A stretch of DNA of 64,000 nt, taken from assembly GCF_014648855.1 (NCBI RefSeq), contig NZ_BMRX01000005.1:310001-374000 (forward strand), written 5' to 3'. Of this stretch, positions 49,475 through 56,644 are shown piece after piece. The DNA is from Streptomyces parvulus (GTDB lineage Bacteria > Actinomycetota > Actinomycetes > Streptomycetales > Streptomycetaceae). The notes below the pieces were generated by a model. It was not told the DNA's origin and searched no databases. It worked only from the letters and a program-made list of their open reading frames with translations. Every line of letters begins with the position of its first letter. Position 1 is the first letter of the stretch. Both the position numbers and the translations under genes were made by a program.

Positions 49475-50935
49475 TCACCGCCCCCGCAGCCGCGTCGCCA
49501 CCCACGCCCCCGCCAGCGCCACGCCCGCCATCGGCAGGAACACCGCCGCGAAGGCCGCCGGATGGGAACCCGTCGCCTGTGTGGCCGCGTGGCTGACCGT
49601 GCCGCCGCCGAGGGCCGCGAAGGCGGCTCCGCCGACCGACAGCAGGACGACGTTGGAGAGGCCGTCGGAGATCTGGAGGGCGGCGGAGTTGCTGCCCGCC
49701 TCCTCGGGGGCGGAGAGCTTGAGCAGGAGCACGCTGGTGGAGGAGATCACCAGGCCCATCCCGAAACAGCCGAAGCCCCAGGCGACGGCCACCGTCCAGG
49801 CGGGTACGGCGTCGATCAGCACGCTGGGTGCCGTGGTGATGGCCGCGGCCACCAGCACCATGCCGAGGGACATCAGGCGCTCGCGGTGCGGCTCCAGGCG
49901 CGGCCGGGACTGGAGCCAGGACCCCGCGGCCCAGGTCGCCCCGCCCGCGGCGAGGGACAGGCCGGCCAGCGTCGGGCTGAGTCCGCGCTGGGTGACCAGC
50001 ATCAGCGGCACGAAGGACTCGGCGGCGATGAACGACCCGGCGGCGATCCCGCGCAGCAGCACCACGGAGGGCAGCCCGCGCACCGCCCGGTAGGTGCCGC
50101 GCGGCAGCAGCCCGAGGACGGCCGGGACGAGCAGCGCCACGCCCACCGCGCCGGGCAGGAGCGAGACCCAGCGCAGGTCCTGGGCGGCGTACTGGAGCAG
50201 GCCCGCGCCGAGCGAGATGGCGAGGGCGAGGCGGATGCGGCGGCCGTCGAAGGAGGCGGGCGCGTCACCGCCGCCGACGGCGCCGGAGGCGCGGGCGCGT
50301 ATCTGCGGCAGCGCGAGCGCCAGCGGGAAGACCACCAGCACCGGGATGCCGACGAACACCCAGCGCCAGCCGAGGTGCTCGGTCACCGCGCCGGACGCGA
50401 GGGGGCCGACGACCGACGGGACGACCCAGCCGGCCGCGAACGCCGCCATGATCGCGGGCCGCAGCCGCTCGGGGTAGGCCCGCCCTACGACGACGTAGAG
50501 GGCGACGATCACCAGGCCGCCGCCGAGCCCCTGGACGGCGCGCCCCAGGATGAACAGCCACATCGCGCCGGCCGTCCCGGACAGCACCAGCCCGACCGCG
50601 AAGGAGACGATGCCGCAGGTCAGCGGGGCGAGCGGGCCGCGCCGGTCCGACCACTGACCGGAGAGCACCATCCCGAACAGGCTCGTCGTGAAGTACGCGG
50701 AGAACGCGAACGCGTACAGCGACACCCCGTCCAGCTCCCGCGCCGCCACCGGCATCGCGGTGCCGACCGCCGTCGCCTCGAAGGCGATCAGCACGATGAC
50801 GGAGACGATGCCGATGCTCAGCGCCCGGTAGGCGCGGCTCAGCACGGTCTCGCCGGGGGCGGAGGGAGCGGCGGGCGCGCCGGAGGCCACGGCGGGTACG
50901 GCGACGTCGGTGTCGCGGGGCTCGGGGACGGTCAT
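49475..50935 (-). CDS. MFS transporter, probable drug exporter
   Basis: 486 residues, about 12-14 membrane helices. FEATAVGTAMPVAARELDG and GRAVQGLGGGLVIVALYVVV correspond to the proton-coupled exporter motifs A/C of the DHA families. The ATG at 50935 has GGGTGG-rich upstream sequence; longer frames to 51076 are not family-like. The substrate is unknown. No adjacent regulator is visible, since the helicase lies downstream and tRNA-Cys upstream. Confidence 0.88.
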   Translation of the reverse strand: MTVPEPRDTDVAVPAVASGAPAAPSAPGETVLSRAYRALSIGIVSVIVLIAFEATAVGTAMPVAARELDGVSLYAFAFSAYFTTSLFGMVLSGQWSDRRGPLAPLTCGIVSFAVGLVLSGTAGAMWLFILGRAVQGLGGGLVIVALYVVVGRAYPERLRPAIMAAFAAGWVVPSVVGPLASGAVTEHLGWRWVFVGIPVLVVFPLALALPQIRARASGAVGGGDAPASFDGRRIRLALAISLGAGLLQYAAQDLRWVSLLPGAVGVALLVPAVLGLLPRGTYRAVRGLPSVVLLRGIAAGSFIAAESFVPLMLVTQRGLSPTLAGLSLAAGGATWAAGSWLQSRPRLEPHRERLMSLGMVLVAAAITTAPSVLIDAVPAWTVAVAWGFGCFGMGLVISSTSVLLLKLSAPEEAGSNSAALQISDGLSNVVLLSVGGAAFAALGGGTVSHAATQATGSHPAAFAAVFLPMAGVALAGAWVATRLRGR

Positions 50936-51118
50936 GGTCGCCAGGGTAAGGGCCACAGCACCGCTTGACCCCTGTCGGGCGGCGGTACCGGACCGGGACC
51001 TTGGTCGTAGGACCGCGCCCCGTTCATGAACGCCGTATGGCAGTCGCGTTGCGGCCCCGCCGGATTCCTTGAGCACCCGACCCCGGGCGCCCTACGGTCG
51101 GTCACGAGTGAAGGACAC

Positions 51119-51193
51119 GGCCGTGTGCCCGAGTGGTTCAGGGGCTCGCCTGCAAAGCGAGTTACGTGGGTTCGAATCCCGCCACGGCCTCCA
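51119..51193 (+). tRNA. tRNA-Cys (anticodon GCA), AICE integration site
   Basis: Acceptor GGCCGTG pairs with CACGGCC. The anticodon stem CTCGC/GCGAG holds loop CTGCAAA with anticodon GCA. The T-arm GTGGG-TTCGAAT-CCCGC follows, with one G-A/C-type imperfection, and CCA is encoded at 51191-51193. The integrative element genes start right after it, so the 3' part of this tRNA is the likely attachment site. Confidence 0.95.
51150..51193. other. Candidate attL core in the 3' half of tRNA-Cys
   Basis: AICEs of the pSAM2/SLP1 type integrate by identity with the 3' half of a tRNA, regenerating it at one end. Here the tRNA is complete and the integrase gene, reading towards it, is 1.2 kb to the right. 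The exact core needs the attR copy, which lies beyond 64,000. Confidence 0.4.
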
Positions 51194-51212
51194 CTGCCTG
51201 ACCAGAGGCAAT

Positions 51213-51247
51213 GAAAGGGTGGCGCCCCAAGCGGGTGCCACCCTTTC
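51213..51247. terminator. Hairpin just past tRNA-Cys
   Basis: GAAAGGGTGGC and its exact complement make an 11-bp stem with a 13-base loop, 20 bp past the tRNA. It probably ends the tRNA transcript. Confidence 0.65.
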
Positions 51248-51300
51248 GGTTCGTCCGTCTCAGTTCCAGTCTCAATTGACGTTCATGAGCGGAGAAGGCG

Positions 51301-51336
51301 CGATGCCCCACACCGGAGGTAACGGGCGGGGCATCG
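51301..51336 (-). terminator. Hairpin after the ParB-like gene
   Basis: CGATGCCCC and GGGGCATCG form a 9-bp stem, 8 bp past the stop of the minus-strand gene that ends at 51345. Confidence 0.6.
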
Positions 51337-51344
51337 CGTCAGGT

Positions 51345-52208
51345 CTACTCGAAGATGTTCGGGACGGGGATGCGGTTGGTCTCCGCGCGACGGCTGGCGT
51401 TCCAGGCGGCAGCAACCGACAGGTGAGCAGCCTTGAGACGGCCCTTGGTGCCGTCTGCACGAGTGTTGTTGTTGGTGGCGATGGTCTGGATCTTCGCCTT
51501 GAAAGACGTGGGGTCTCCCTGGCGCTTGAGCTTCTCCGCCAACTCCTTGGGCTTGACCACGTCCGGGTGCTTGGACACCACGATGGCGATACCGCCGAGG
51601 GTGACGGAGTGCCAGGTATCAGGGTGGCGGCCCCACGCGCCCTCGGCGATGGTGAGCGACAGGTCCAAGATGTCGGGGCCGTGCTCCGCGACGATGTCGA
51701 GGATCCCCTTGATGCCGCGCACGCCGTTGGTGGTGCGGCTGCCGACCTTGAGCTGGTGCTTCTCCAGCACAGTGTCGGTGTCCACGAAGAGCGGGTGCCC
51801 GGCCAACACGCCGATCCTGAACTCGTCGTTCGGGCCGACCTTCGAGGACTCCTTGTTCTTGATGATGAACAGGGACGCTTCGTTGGCCGTCGACAGGTCG
51901 AAGTGCACCTCGCAGTTGATGGTTTCGACGGCCTCGCGAACCCTCTTCGGGACCTTAACCTCCCCAGCCAGGATGAGCTGGCAGGCGTAGACGCGGTGCA
52001 TGCCGTCCACCGCGTACTTACCGTCCGCGCGCTGCGAGAGGATCGGCGTTCCGAGCGCGGTGGGGACCAGCTTCTCGGCCATGGTCCTCGCGCGGGGCTT
52101 GTTGAGTTGGCGCTGCGAGCGGGCGTCGAACTTGATGGTTCTCGGGTCCACCTTCATGTACTTGATCGGGTGATCCGGGATGTCATAGCTGTAGTCCTTG
52201 CTGGGCAA
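51345..52208 (-). CDS. ParB/sulfiredoxin-fold protein, DUF6551-like, AICE cargo
   Basis: 287 residues. IKYMKVDPRTIKFDARSQRQ and LNKPRARTMAEKLVPTALGT, followed by YAVDGMHRVYACQLILAGE, follow the ParB-Srx fold, where the DGMHRVYA segment corresponds to the nucleotide-binding GxxR/H region of CTP-dependent ParB proteins. Similar Streptomyces proteins are listed as DUF6551, to my knowledge. The C-terminal ~120 residues are helical and Lys-rich, perhaps DNA-binding. AT content is higher than the neighbours. It lies between attL and int, and its start is 16 bp from three tandem hairpin repeats. Ribosome site AGGAG is near 52215. Function unknown. Confidence 0.72.
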   Translation of the reverse strand: MPSKDYSYDIPDHPIKYMKVDPRTIKFDARSQRQLNKPRARTMAEKLVPTALGTPILSQRADGKYAVDGMHRVYACQLILAGEVKVPKRVREAVETINCEVHFDLSTANEASLFIIKNKESSKVGPNDEFRIGVLAGHPLFVDTDTVLEKHQLKVGSRTTNGVRGIKGILDIVAEHGPDILDLSLTIAEGAWGRHPDTWHSVTLGGIAIVVSKHPDVVKPKELAEKLKRQGDPTSFKAKIQTIATNNNTRADGTKGRLKAAHLSVAAAWNASRRAETNRIPVPNIFE

Positions 52209-52223
52209 GGCTTCTCCTTATGC

Positions 52224-52325
52224 GTCAGCGCCCCAGTGGGGGCGACAGCGACCTTTTTTTGTGTCAGCGCCCCAGTGGGGGCGACGGCGACGTACGTCAG
52301 CTCCCGAGATGCGGGAGACGGCGAC
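52224..52325. repeat. Three tandem hairpin modules upstream of the ParB-like gene
   Basis: Units at 52224-52252, 52263-52291 and 52296-52325 each read GTCAGC, a 6-7 bp stem, a 3-4 base loop, the complementary stem and then ACRGCGAC or similar. Units 1 and 2 have stem CGCCCC/GGGGCG; unit 3 has CTCCCG/CGGGAG, so paired positions changed together. The first unit is followed by seven T on the plus strand (52254-52260), rare in this genome. Seen from the minus strand they form the leader of the ParB-like gene. Possible roles are ParB-like binding sites, a structured RNA or a terminator. Confidence 0.8.
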
Positions 52326-52375
52326 TGACGATCAGGATATCGGGCAACTTGACTGCGTGCAGGTGGATTTGACCG

Positions 52376-53638
52376 TCACACTGAGCCCTCGCGGCCGTCG
52401 TCCGCCGACCTAAGCGCATCGGACTGCCAGATCAAGCCGTCTACCTGCCTCGCGACGTCGGCCCGCACGGCATCCACCATGTGCTGATACCGAGCTGCCA
52501 TGGCGGTGGTAGACCACCCCATGAGGCCCATGACGGCCCGCTCGGGTACGCCGAGGATGAGCAGGACCGTGGCGGCCGTGTGACGGGCGTCATGCAGACG
52601 CCCGTCCCGGACATTTGCCTCTGCCAGTAGCGCCTTCCACTCGGCCCAGTCCCGACGGTGAGATGGACTACGGCCGGATTCGTCCGGGAACACCAGGCCG
52701 TTATCCTCCCAACGATTTCTGGCAGCTTCCCGCTCTGCCTCTTGCACTTCCAGATGAGCCCGCAATAGATCGACTAGCTGTTTCGGAAGGCCAACCGCGC
52801 GTCGGCCGGCACGCGACTTGGTGGTGGAGATCTCGGGGTTGGTGCGTCGGCGCTCCGGGCAGTAGCCGGCGGCCTTGCGTCCGCAGGGCTCCGCACACCC
52901 GTGGGCGTACTGCGGCCGGTGGCGACTGCGGCGGACTACGAGGAACCCACCGTCGAGGTCCACGTCCTCCCACTTCAGAGCCAGCGCCTCCCCTTGACGC
53001 AGTCCGAGGGCAAGGGCGACCGCCCACCGTGCGGAGTTACGGTGCTGTTCAGCGGCCTTCAGCAACCGCTGCACCTCTTGCACGCTGTAGGGCTCCACCT
53101 CGTACTCGCCCGTTTTGGGGGCTTTGGCAAGCAGTACCGGATTCTTGCCGAGGTGACCTCGCCGCACCGCCTCGTTGAGGGCGGTCCGGAAGGTGCGGTG
53201 CACCTGGTGGGCGGTCGCTGGCTTGCTGCCCGTGGCCTGCATCTTCGCGTAGAAGACTTCGATGTGTTCGGGCTTGAGCCTGTCGAGGCGGTGAGCACCC
53301 AGGCCGGGAATGAGGTGCTTCCGCACGGCGACCCGGTATCCGACCATCGTGTTGTCGTTGACCGCGAGGGCCGCCACGTGCTCAATCCAGTGCGTCAGCC
53401 ACGCCTGAACCGTCCACGCCTTGCCGGGCTTACGCACCGTCTTGGCGTCCCTCTGCTTCTCCAGTTCACGGACAGCGGTCGTCACCTCGGCGCGGGTTTT
53501 CCGCTCGACATGCCGCCTGTCAGACCTGCCGTCGTCGCGTACGCCGACGGTGACACGACCGTGCCACTTGCCGTCTTTGCCCAGGTAGATGGATGAGCGG
53601 CCGTTGGGCTGTCGGGTGCGCTTCTTGTCTCCCGCCAC
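52376..53638 (-). CDS. int: Tyrosine site-specific integrase of the AICE
   Basis: 420 residues. The catalytic set is R214 (LGLRQGEALALKW), H349 and R352 (LHDARHTAATVLL), W375 in place of the third His (LMGWSTTAMAARY) and the nucleophile Y384. The N-terminal half contains an AP2-like arm-binding segment and a SAM-like core-binding domain. An internal Cys/His segment (YAHGCAEPCGRKAAGYCPE) is an actinobacterial insertion in this family. It catalyses integration into and, with Xis, excision from the tRNA-Cys gene. The N-terminal start ATG at 53638 fits. Confidence 0.94.
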   Translation of the reverse strand: MAGDKKRTRQPNGRSSIYLGKDGKWHGRVTVGVRDDGRSDRRHVERKTRAEVTTAVRELEKQRDAKTVRKPGKAWTVQAWLTHWIEHVAALAVNDNTMVGYRVAVRKHLIPGLGAHRLDRLKPEHIEVFYAKMQATGSKPATAHQVHRTFRTALNEAVRRGHLGKNPVLLAKAPKTGEYEVEPYSVQEVQRLLKAAEQHRNSARWAVALALGLRQGEALALKWEDVDLDGGFLVVRRSRHRPQYAHGCAEPCGRKAAGYCPERRRTNPEISTTKSRAGRRAVGLPKQLVDLLRAHLEVQEAEREAARNRWEDNGLVFPDESGRSPSHRRDWAEWKALLAEANVRDGRLHDARHTAATVLLILGVPERAVMGLMGWSTTAMAARYQHMVDAVRADVARQVDGLIWQSDALRSADDGREGSV

Positions 53639-53710
53639 GGGCGGACTCCTTTGGGTCGGGGTGAAACGACCGGGGCGCCATCAGTGGGGCGGCGCCCCGG
53701 TCGTGGGTGA

Positions 53711-53944
53711 TCAGGCGGCGCGCTGCTGAGCGCGGCGGCGGGCGAGGTAGGCGGCGGGGGCGTCGGCGGGGACGCGTCGGAGTCCGCCGATGGTCAGGGA
53801 CTCCAGGTCTCCGGTGCGGATGAGGGCGAAGCAGGTGGTGCGACCGATGCGGAGGCAGCGGGCGGCCTCTTCGACGGTCAGGAGAACGGGGGCCGGTTCA
53901 TCGGCCTCAGCGCGCGGTGTGATCTCCACGGCAGTGGTGCTCAT
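53711..53944 (-). CDS. xis: Excisionase, AlpA-like helix-turn-helix protein
   Basis: 77 residues. LLTVEEAARCLRIGRTTCFA and LIRTGDLESLTIGGLRRVPA are the MerR-type winged helix of excisionase/DNA-binding domain proteins. It is 72 bp upstream of int on the same strand, as usual in AICEs. It helps bend DNA at the attachment sites during excision. Its ribosome site GAGGAG overlaps a GTCCTAG sequence resembling the operators near the GntR gene (see 53953-53969), suggesting the same repressor controls it. Confidence 0.88.
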   Translation of the reverse strand: MSTTAVEITPRAEADEPAPVLLTVEEAARCLRIGRTTCFALIRTGDLESLTIGGLRRVPADAPAAYLARRRAQQRAA

Positions 53945-53952
53945 GGAAGGTC

Positions 53953-53969
53953 TCCTCTAGGACTGTCCT
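53953..53969. promoter_or_regulatory. Partial GntR-type operator in front of xis
   Basis: The minus strand reads AGGACAGTCCTAGAGGA. GTCCTAG is shared with the three full operators (GTCCTAGGAC) at 63162-63230, and AGGAC-T-GTCCT is an 11-bp inverted repeat. It overlaps the xis ribosome site. Confidence 0.4.
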
Positions 53970-53996
53970 CGGGGGTCCCTCTGAGGGCCGCTACTT

Positions 53997-54161
53997 CCGC
54001 TACCGCCGCTACCGCGCAGGTCAGGGGCCTGTCGGAGGTAGCGGGAAGGGGTAGCGGTAGCGGATGGGTAGCGGGGCGGTAGCGGCAACCGGGGCCGGTT
54101 GCCGCTACCGCATCAGTGCTGGTCAGACCATGTTTTCGGTGCCCGGTAGCGGAGGTAGCGG
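53997..54161. other. Candidate replication origin: GGTAGCGG iterons and 34-bp palindrome
   Basis: GGTAGCGG occurs at 54037, 54050, 54056, 54067, 54078, 54145 and 54154, and its complement CCGCTACC at 53997, 54006 and 54102: ten copies in 165 bp. A perfect 34-bp palindrome at 54077-54110 (16-bp arms, central GG) contains two of them. The last two copies lie within the 3' end of the helicase gene, where they encode Pro-Leu-Pro-Pro-Leu-Pro. Position beside the prim-pol/helicase genes suits an origin of the excised circle. The palindrome could also end the helicase transcript. Confidence 0.6.
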
Positions 54162-55262
54162 ACTTTCCGGGGGTGGGGGGCAGTAGCGGGCCCACGCGTC
54201 GGACAGATCGGCGGCGTAGTAGCCCTTCAGCACGCTCCCGGCGGTCTTGATGTTGCGGGAGGCGATGGGCTCGTTGTCCGTCGTCATGTACTCCGCGAGC
54301 ATCTTGCCCAGGCGCCGGTTGTCGAGCGGCTTGCCGTGTAGGTCCGCCCACGGCGCATCGTCCAGGGCGTTCAGCCGGTCCAGGATGGCGACCGTGGGAA
54401 GCCGGTCGATGCCGACCATGACGTGATCGCGCAGGTCGGACAGCAGCCGGACACCCAAGCTGCCTTTGTCGTTGGCTTTGGACGCGGCGACCAGCGTCAC
54501 GCACGCCTCCCGGGCCCGGACGGGCCAGTGGCCGCCGGCCGCGTCCGCGATGGCGAGCAGGGGCTCCCACACGTCCGCCGGCCGGTCGGTCACGCCGTCG
54601 GGCATCTCGGGCCACGCCCCCATCACGGAGTCGCGTGCCTGTTCGGTCCACTGTGCGAGCCGGTCACGGAGCTTGTGGCCCTCTGCTTCGTGGAGGCGGG
54701 CGCGGAAGGATTCCACGGTCTCGTTGCGGGCCCGGCGCCGCATCCGGATCACGACCGACCGCGTCATGATCGTGTCGGGCAGTGCCCCGAGTCCGGCGAC
54801 CGCGACCGCGCAGTATGACGGGAAGGCTTGCACGGTCTGGTTGCCGCCGTCGCCGATGCACCGGTACGTGACCCCGGTGCGGCGGTGGCCGGCGTTGAGG
54901 AAGCCGCGCAGTTCCTCGTTGTCCCCTGCCTTCGGGCCGAAGATCGTGTCGATTTCATCGAAGAGGATCGTGGGCCGTCCGCTGGGGTTGGACACGGACC
55001 GGAACAGGGCGGCGGCGGACGCGTTGACCGCCGTCATGGGCTGGGGCACGAGGGTTTCCACGACCTCCAGCGCACGCGACTTCCCCGACCCCGGCTCGGG
55101 GGAGAGGAAGGCGAGCCGCGGTGTGGAGTCGAAGCAGTCGAGCAGGTGGGCGTGGGCGTCCCACAGCGCTACGGCCACGTAGGCGGCCTCGTGCGGGAAG
55201 ACGTTGAACCGGCGGTGGAAAGCTTCCACCTCGCTGAGCAGCTCAGCGCCGTCGGCGGTCAT
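54123..55262 (-). CDS. DUF3631 helicase-type replication protein
   Basis: 379 residues. Walker A SPEPGSGKSRAL is near residue 55 and Walker B ILFDEIDTIFG near 100; DUF3631 follows (GAGGGH-type region FLNAGHRRTGVTYRC, then a long helical C-terminus). It is an AAA-like helicase that pairs with a separate prim-pol, as in RepAM-type AICE replication modules. Its start overlaps the preceding small gene by 4 bases. The C-terminus (PPPPESPLPPLPG) is encoded by two copies of the GGTAGCGG iteron. ATG at 55262. Confidence 0.88.
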   Translation of the reverse strand: MTADGAELLSEVEAFHRRFNVFPHEAAYVAVALWDAHAHLLDCFDSTPRLAFLSPEPGSGKSRALEVVETLVPQPMTAVNASAAALFRSVSNPSGRPTILFDEIDTIFGPKAGDNEELRGFLNAGHRRTGVTYRCIGDGGNQTVQAFPSYCAVAVAGLGALPDTIMTRSVVIRMRRRARNETVESFRARLHEAEGHKLRDRLAQWTEQARDSVMGAWPEMPDGVTDRPADVWEPLLAIADAAGGHWPVRAREACVTLVAASKANDKGSLGVRLLSDLRDHVMVGIDRLPTVAILDRLNALDDAPWADLHGKPLDNRRLGKMLAEYMTTDNEPIASRNIKTAGSVLKGYYAADLSDAWARYCPPPPESPLPPLPGTENMV

Positions 55263-55600
55263 GCGGCGTCCCTCCCTTCCGTGGTGGCGGTGTGCGGGCA
55301 GGCGCCCACGCGCACGCGTGCTTGCAGCTCGGTGACCGCGGCCTTGCCTCGGGCGCGTTCGTGGTGTCCGCAGGCACAGAGCCAGTCGGCGACCGGCACG
55401 CCACGGCTGCTGATCTGAAGGCCCGGGGTGATGCCGGTGACGGTGACGGGCTGCGGGTCAGAGCGAAGGGCGATGACGACGCCCTGTCGGGCGGCGCCTT
55501 TCGGCTCGCTCACGGCCACGGTGTCCACAGGCTGTGAGGCGGCGAGGGCGCCGTCCGGGGTACCGGCGATGCTGTTCAAGGGGAGGGGACGGGTGTTCAC
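55259..55600 (-). CDS. Small zinc-ribbon-like protein of the replication module
   Basis: 113 residues, starting at GTG 55600 (GTGA overlap with the prim-pol stop). CACGHHERARGK plus a later CPH gives four potential zinc ligands. The first half is a beta-rich segment (GVVIALRSDPQPVTVTGITP). It is coupled on both sides: to prim-pol by GTGA and to the helicase by ATGA. It may bridge primase and helicase or bind the origin. No family recognised. Confidence 0.7.
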   Translation of the reverse strand: MNTRPLPLNSIAGTPDGALAASQPVDTVAVSEPKGAARQGVVIALRSDPQPVTVTGITPGLQISSRGVPVADWLCACGHHERARGKAAVTELQARVRVGACPHTATTEGRDAA

Positions 55601-56505
55601 GCCGCCACCCCCGTGCGGGCTTGGTTGTGGGTGATGGACCAGTCCAGGGCGCTGCGCAGGGTGGTGCGGCACTCGGTCGCGGACAGTCCGGCCGACTCCC
55701 CCGCCCGTTGAAGAGGCATTTCCACCTCGTCCCGGGTGAGGTCGCCGGATGCGACGAACCGTCCCAGTGCCCGCGCGGCCCGCAGCAGCGTGGCGTTGCG
55801 CCGCCCCTCGGGTGCTGTCGTGACGGCGGCCGTCTCCCGGGCCAGGGCGGCATCGACGTACGGCCGATGGGCCCTGCCGGCGGGTACGACGGCGGGCCGG
55901 TTGACCGGGTGCGGCGGCACCAGAGCGTGCTTGAGCCAGTCGGGCAGGGGACGCAGCAGTGCGGGCCCCTGCACCTCGTAGCGGATGCCGTCGACCAGAC
56001 TGCCGGCGGCGACCACGTAGCCGCCCCACGCGCGGGTGTCGACCAGCGGGGCGAGCGTCCCGGCGGTGTTGTGCAGCCGTACGGCGGCGGGGGCGGTGAA
56101 GTACAGGTGCTGTCCGCCGCTCGCGGTCCGCACGGTGCGGGTGCGGGGGACGGCCTGCCCGGTGCGCTCGCAGAGCGCCTTGAAGGTCGCCGCGCCGCAA
56201 GGCGCGTCCCCATTGCTCTTGTCCTTGGGCACGTCCAGGTCGACCACGAGCAGCCCGGAAGGGCCGGTGGCGATACCGACGTTGAATGGAGCCCTGGACC
56301 AGGCAGCCCGGATGCGGGCCGGGTCCGTCGTAGCCCGCTGCTCCCACTTGCGGTGCTCGTCCGCGCACGGCCCGGTACCGGGGCAGCGCTGCTCTCCGTG
56401 GAGAGCGGGCTGCTTGACCCCGGGGCGTAATGGGAAGACGTGCCAGCCGCGTTGGGCGGCGCTCAGCGCTGCGTGCAGCAGCGCAGATTGGGGGTCATGG
56501 GTCAT
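55597..56505 (-). CDS. Bifunctional DNA primase/polymerase (prim-pol)
   Basis: 302 residues. AAQRGWHVFPLRPGVKQPAL is the N-terminal AEP-type strand. The metal Asp pair is in GLLVVDLDVPKDK, and SGGQHLYF contains the conserved His. The C-terminal ~110 residues are helical. It makes primers and extends them in replication of the excised element. ATG at 56505 has GGAGG 8 bp upstream; longer frames to 56760 are not family-like. First gene of the three-gene coupled unit; divergent from the SRA-nuclease (139 bp). Confidence 0.9.
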   Translation of the reverse strand: MTHDPQSALLHAALSAAQRGWHVFPLRPGVKQPALHGEQRCPGTGPCADEHRKWEQRATTDPARIRAAWSRAPFNVGIATGPSGLLVVDLDVPKDKSNGDAPCGAATFKALCERTGQAVPRTRTVRTASGGQHLYFTAPAAVRLHNTAGTLAPLVDTRAWGGYVVAAGSLVDGIRYEVQGPALLRPLPDWLKHALVPPHPVNRPAVVPAGRAHRPYVDAALARETAAVTTAPEGRRNATLLRAARALGRFVASGDLTRDEVEMPLQRAGESAGLSATECRTTLRSALDWSITHNQARTGVAA

Positions 56506-56631
56506 GCTGGAGACCTCCACATGTCTGTTGTGGGCAGGTGGATAGGAGCGACCCGGTTTCATTGGCGTGAGCGGGTCGCTCCTGCTCGCCCGGGGAGCGG
56601 GTGAGCGTGGGGGATTGTCAGTGGTGGCCGC

Positions 56632-56637
56632 TAGATT
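56632..56637 (+). promoter_or_regulatory. -10 element for a leaderless transcript of the SRA-nuclease gene
   Basis: TAGATT ends 7 bp before the ATG at 56645 and there is no purine-rich ribosome site. This is the spacing of leaderless promoters in actinobacteria (TANNNT about 7 bp from the first base). A weak TTG-type -35 lies near 56615. Confidence 0.5.
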
Positions 56638-56644
56638 CCGCGGC

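Noticed and set aside
52224..52325. CRISPR array
   Set aside because: Only three hairpin units, no regular spacers and no cas genes nearby.
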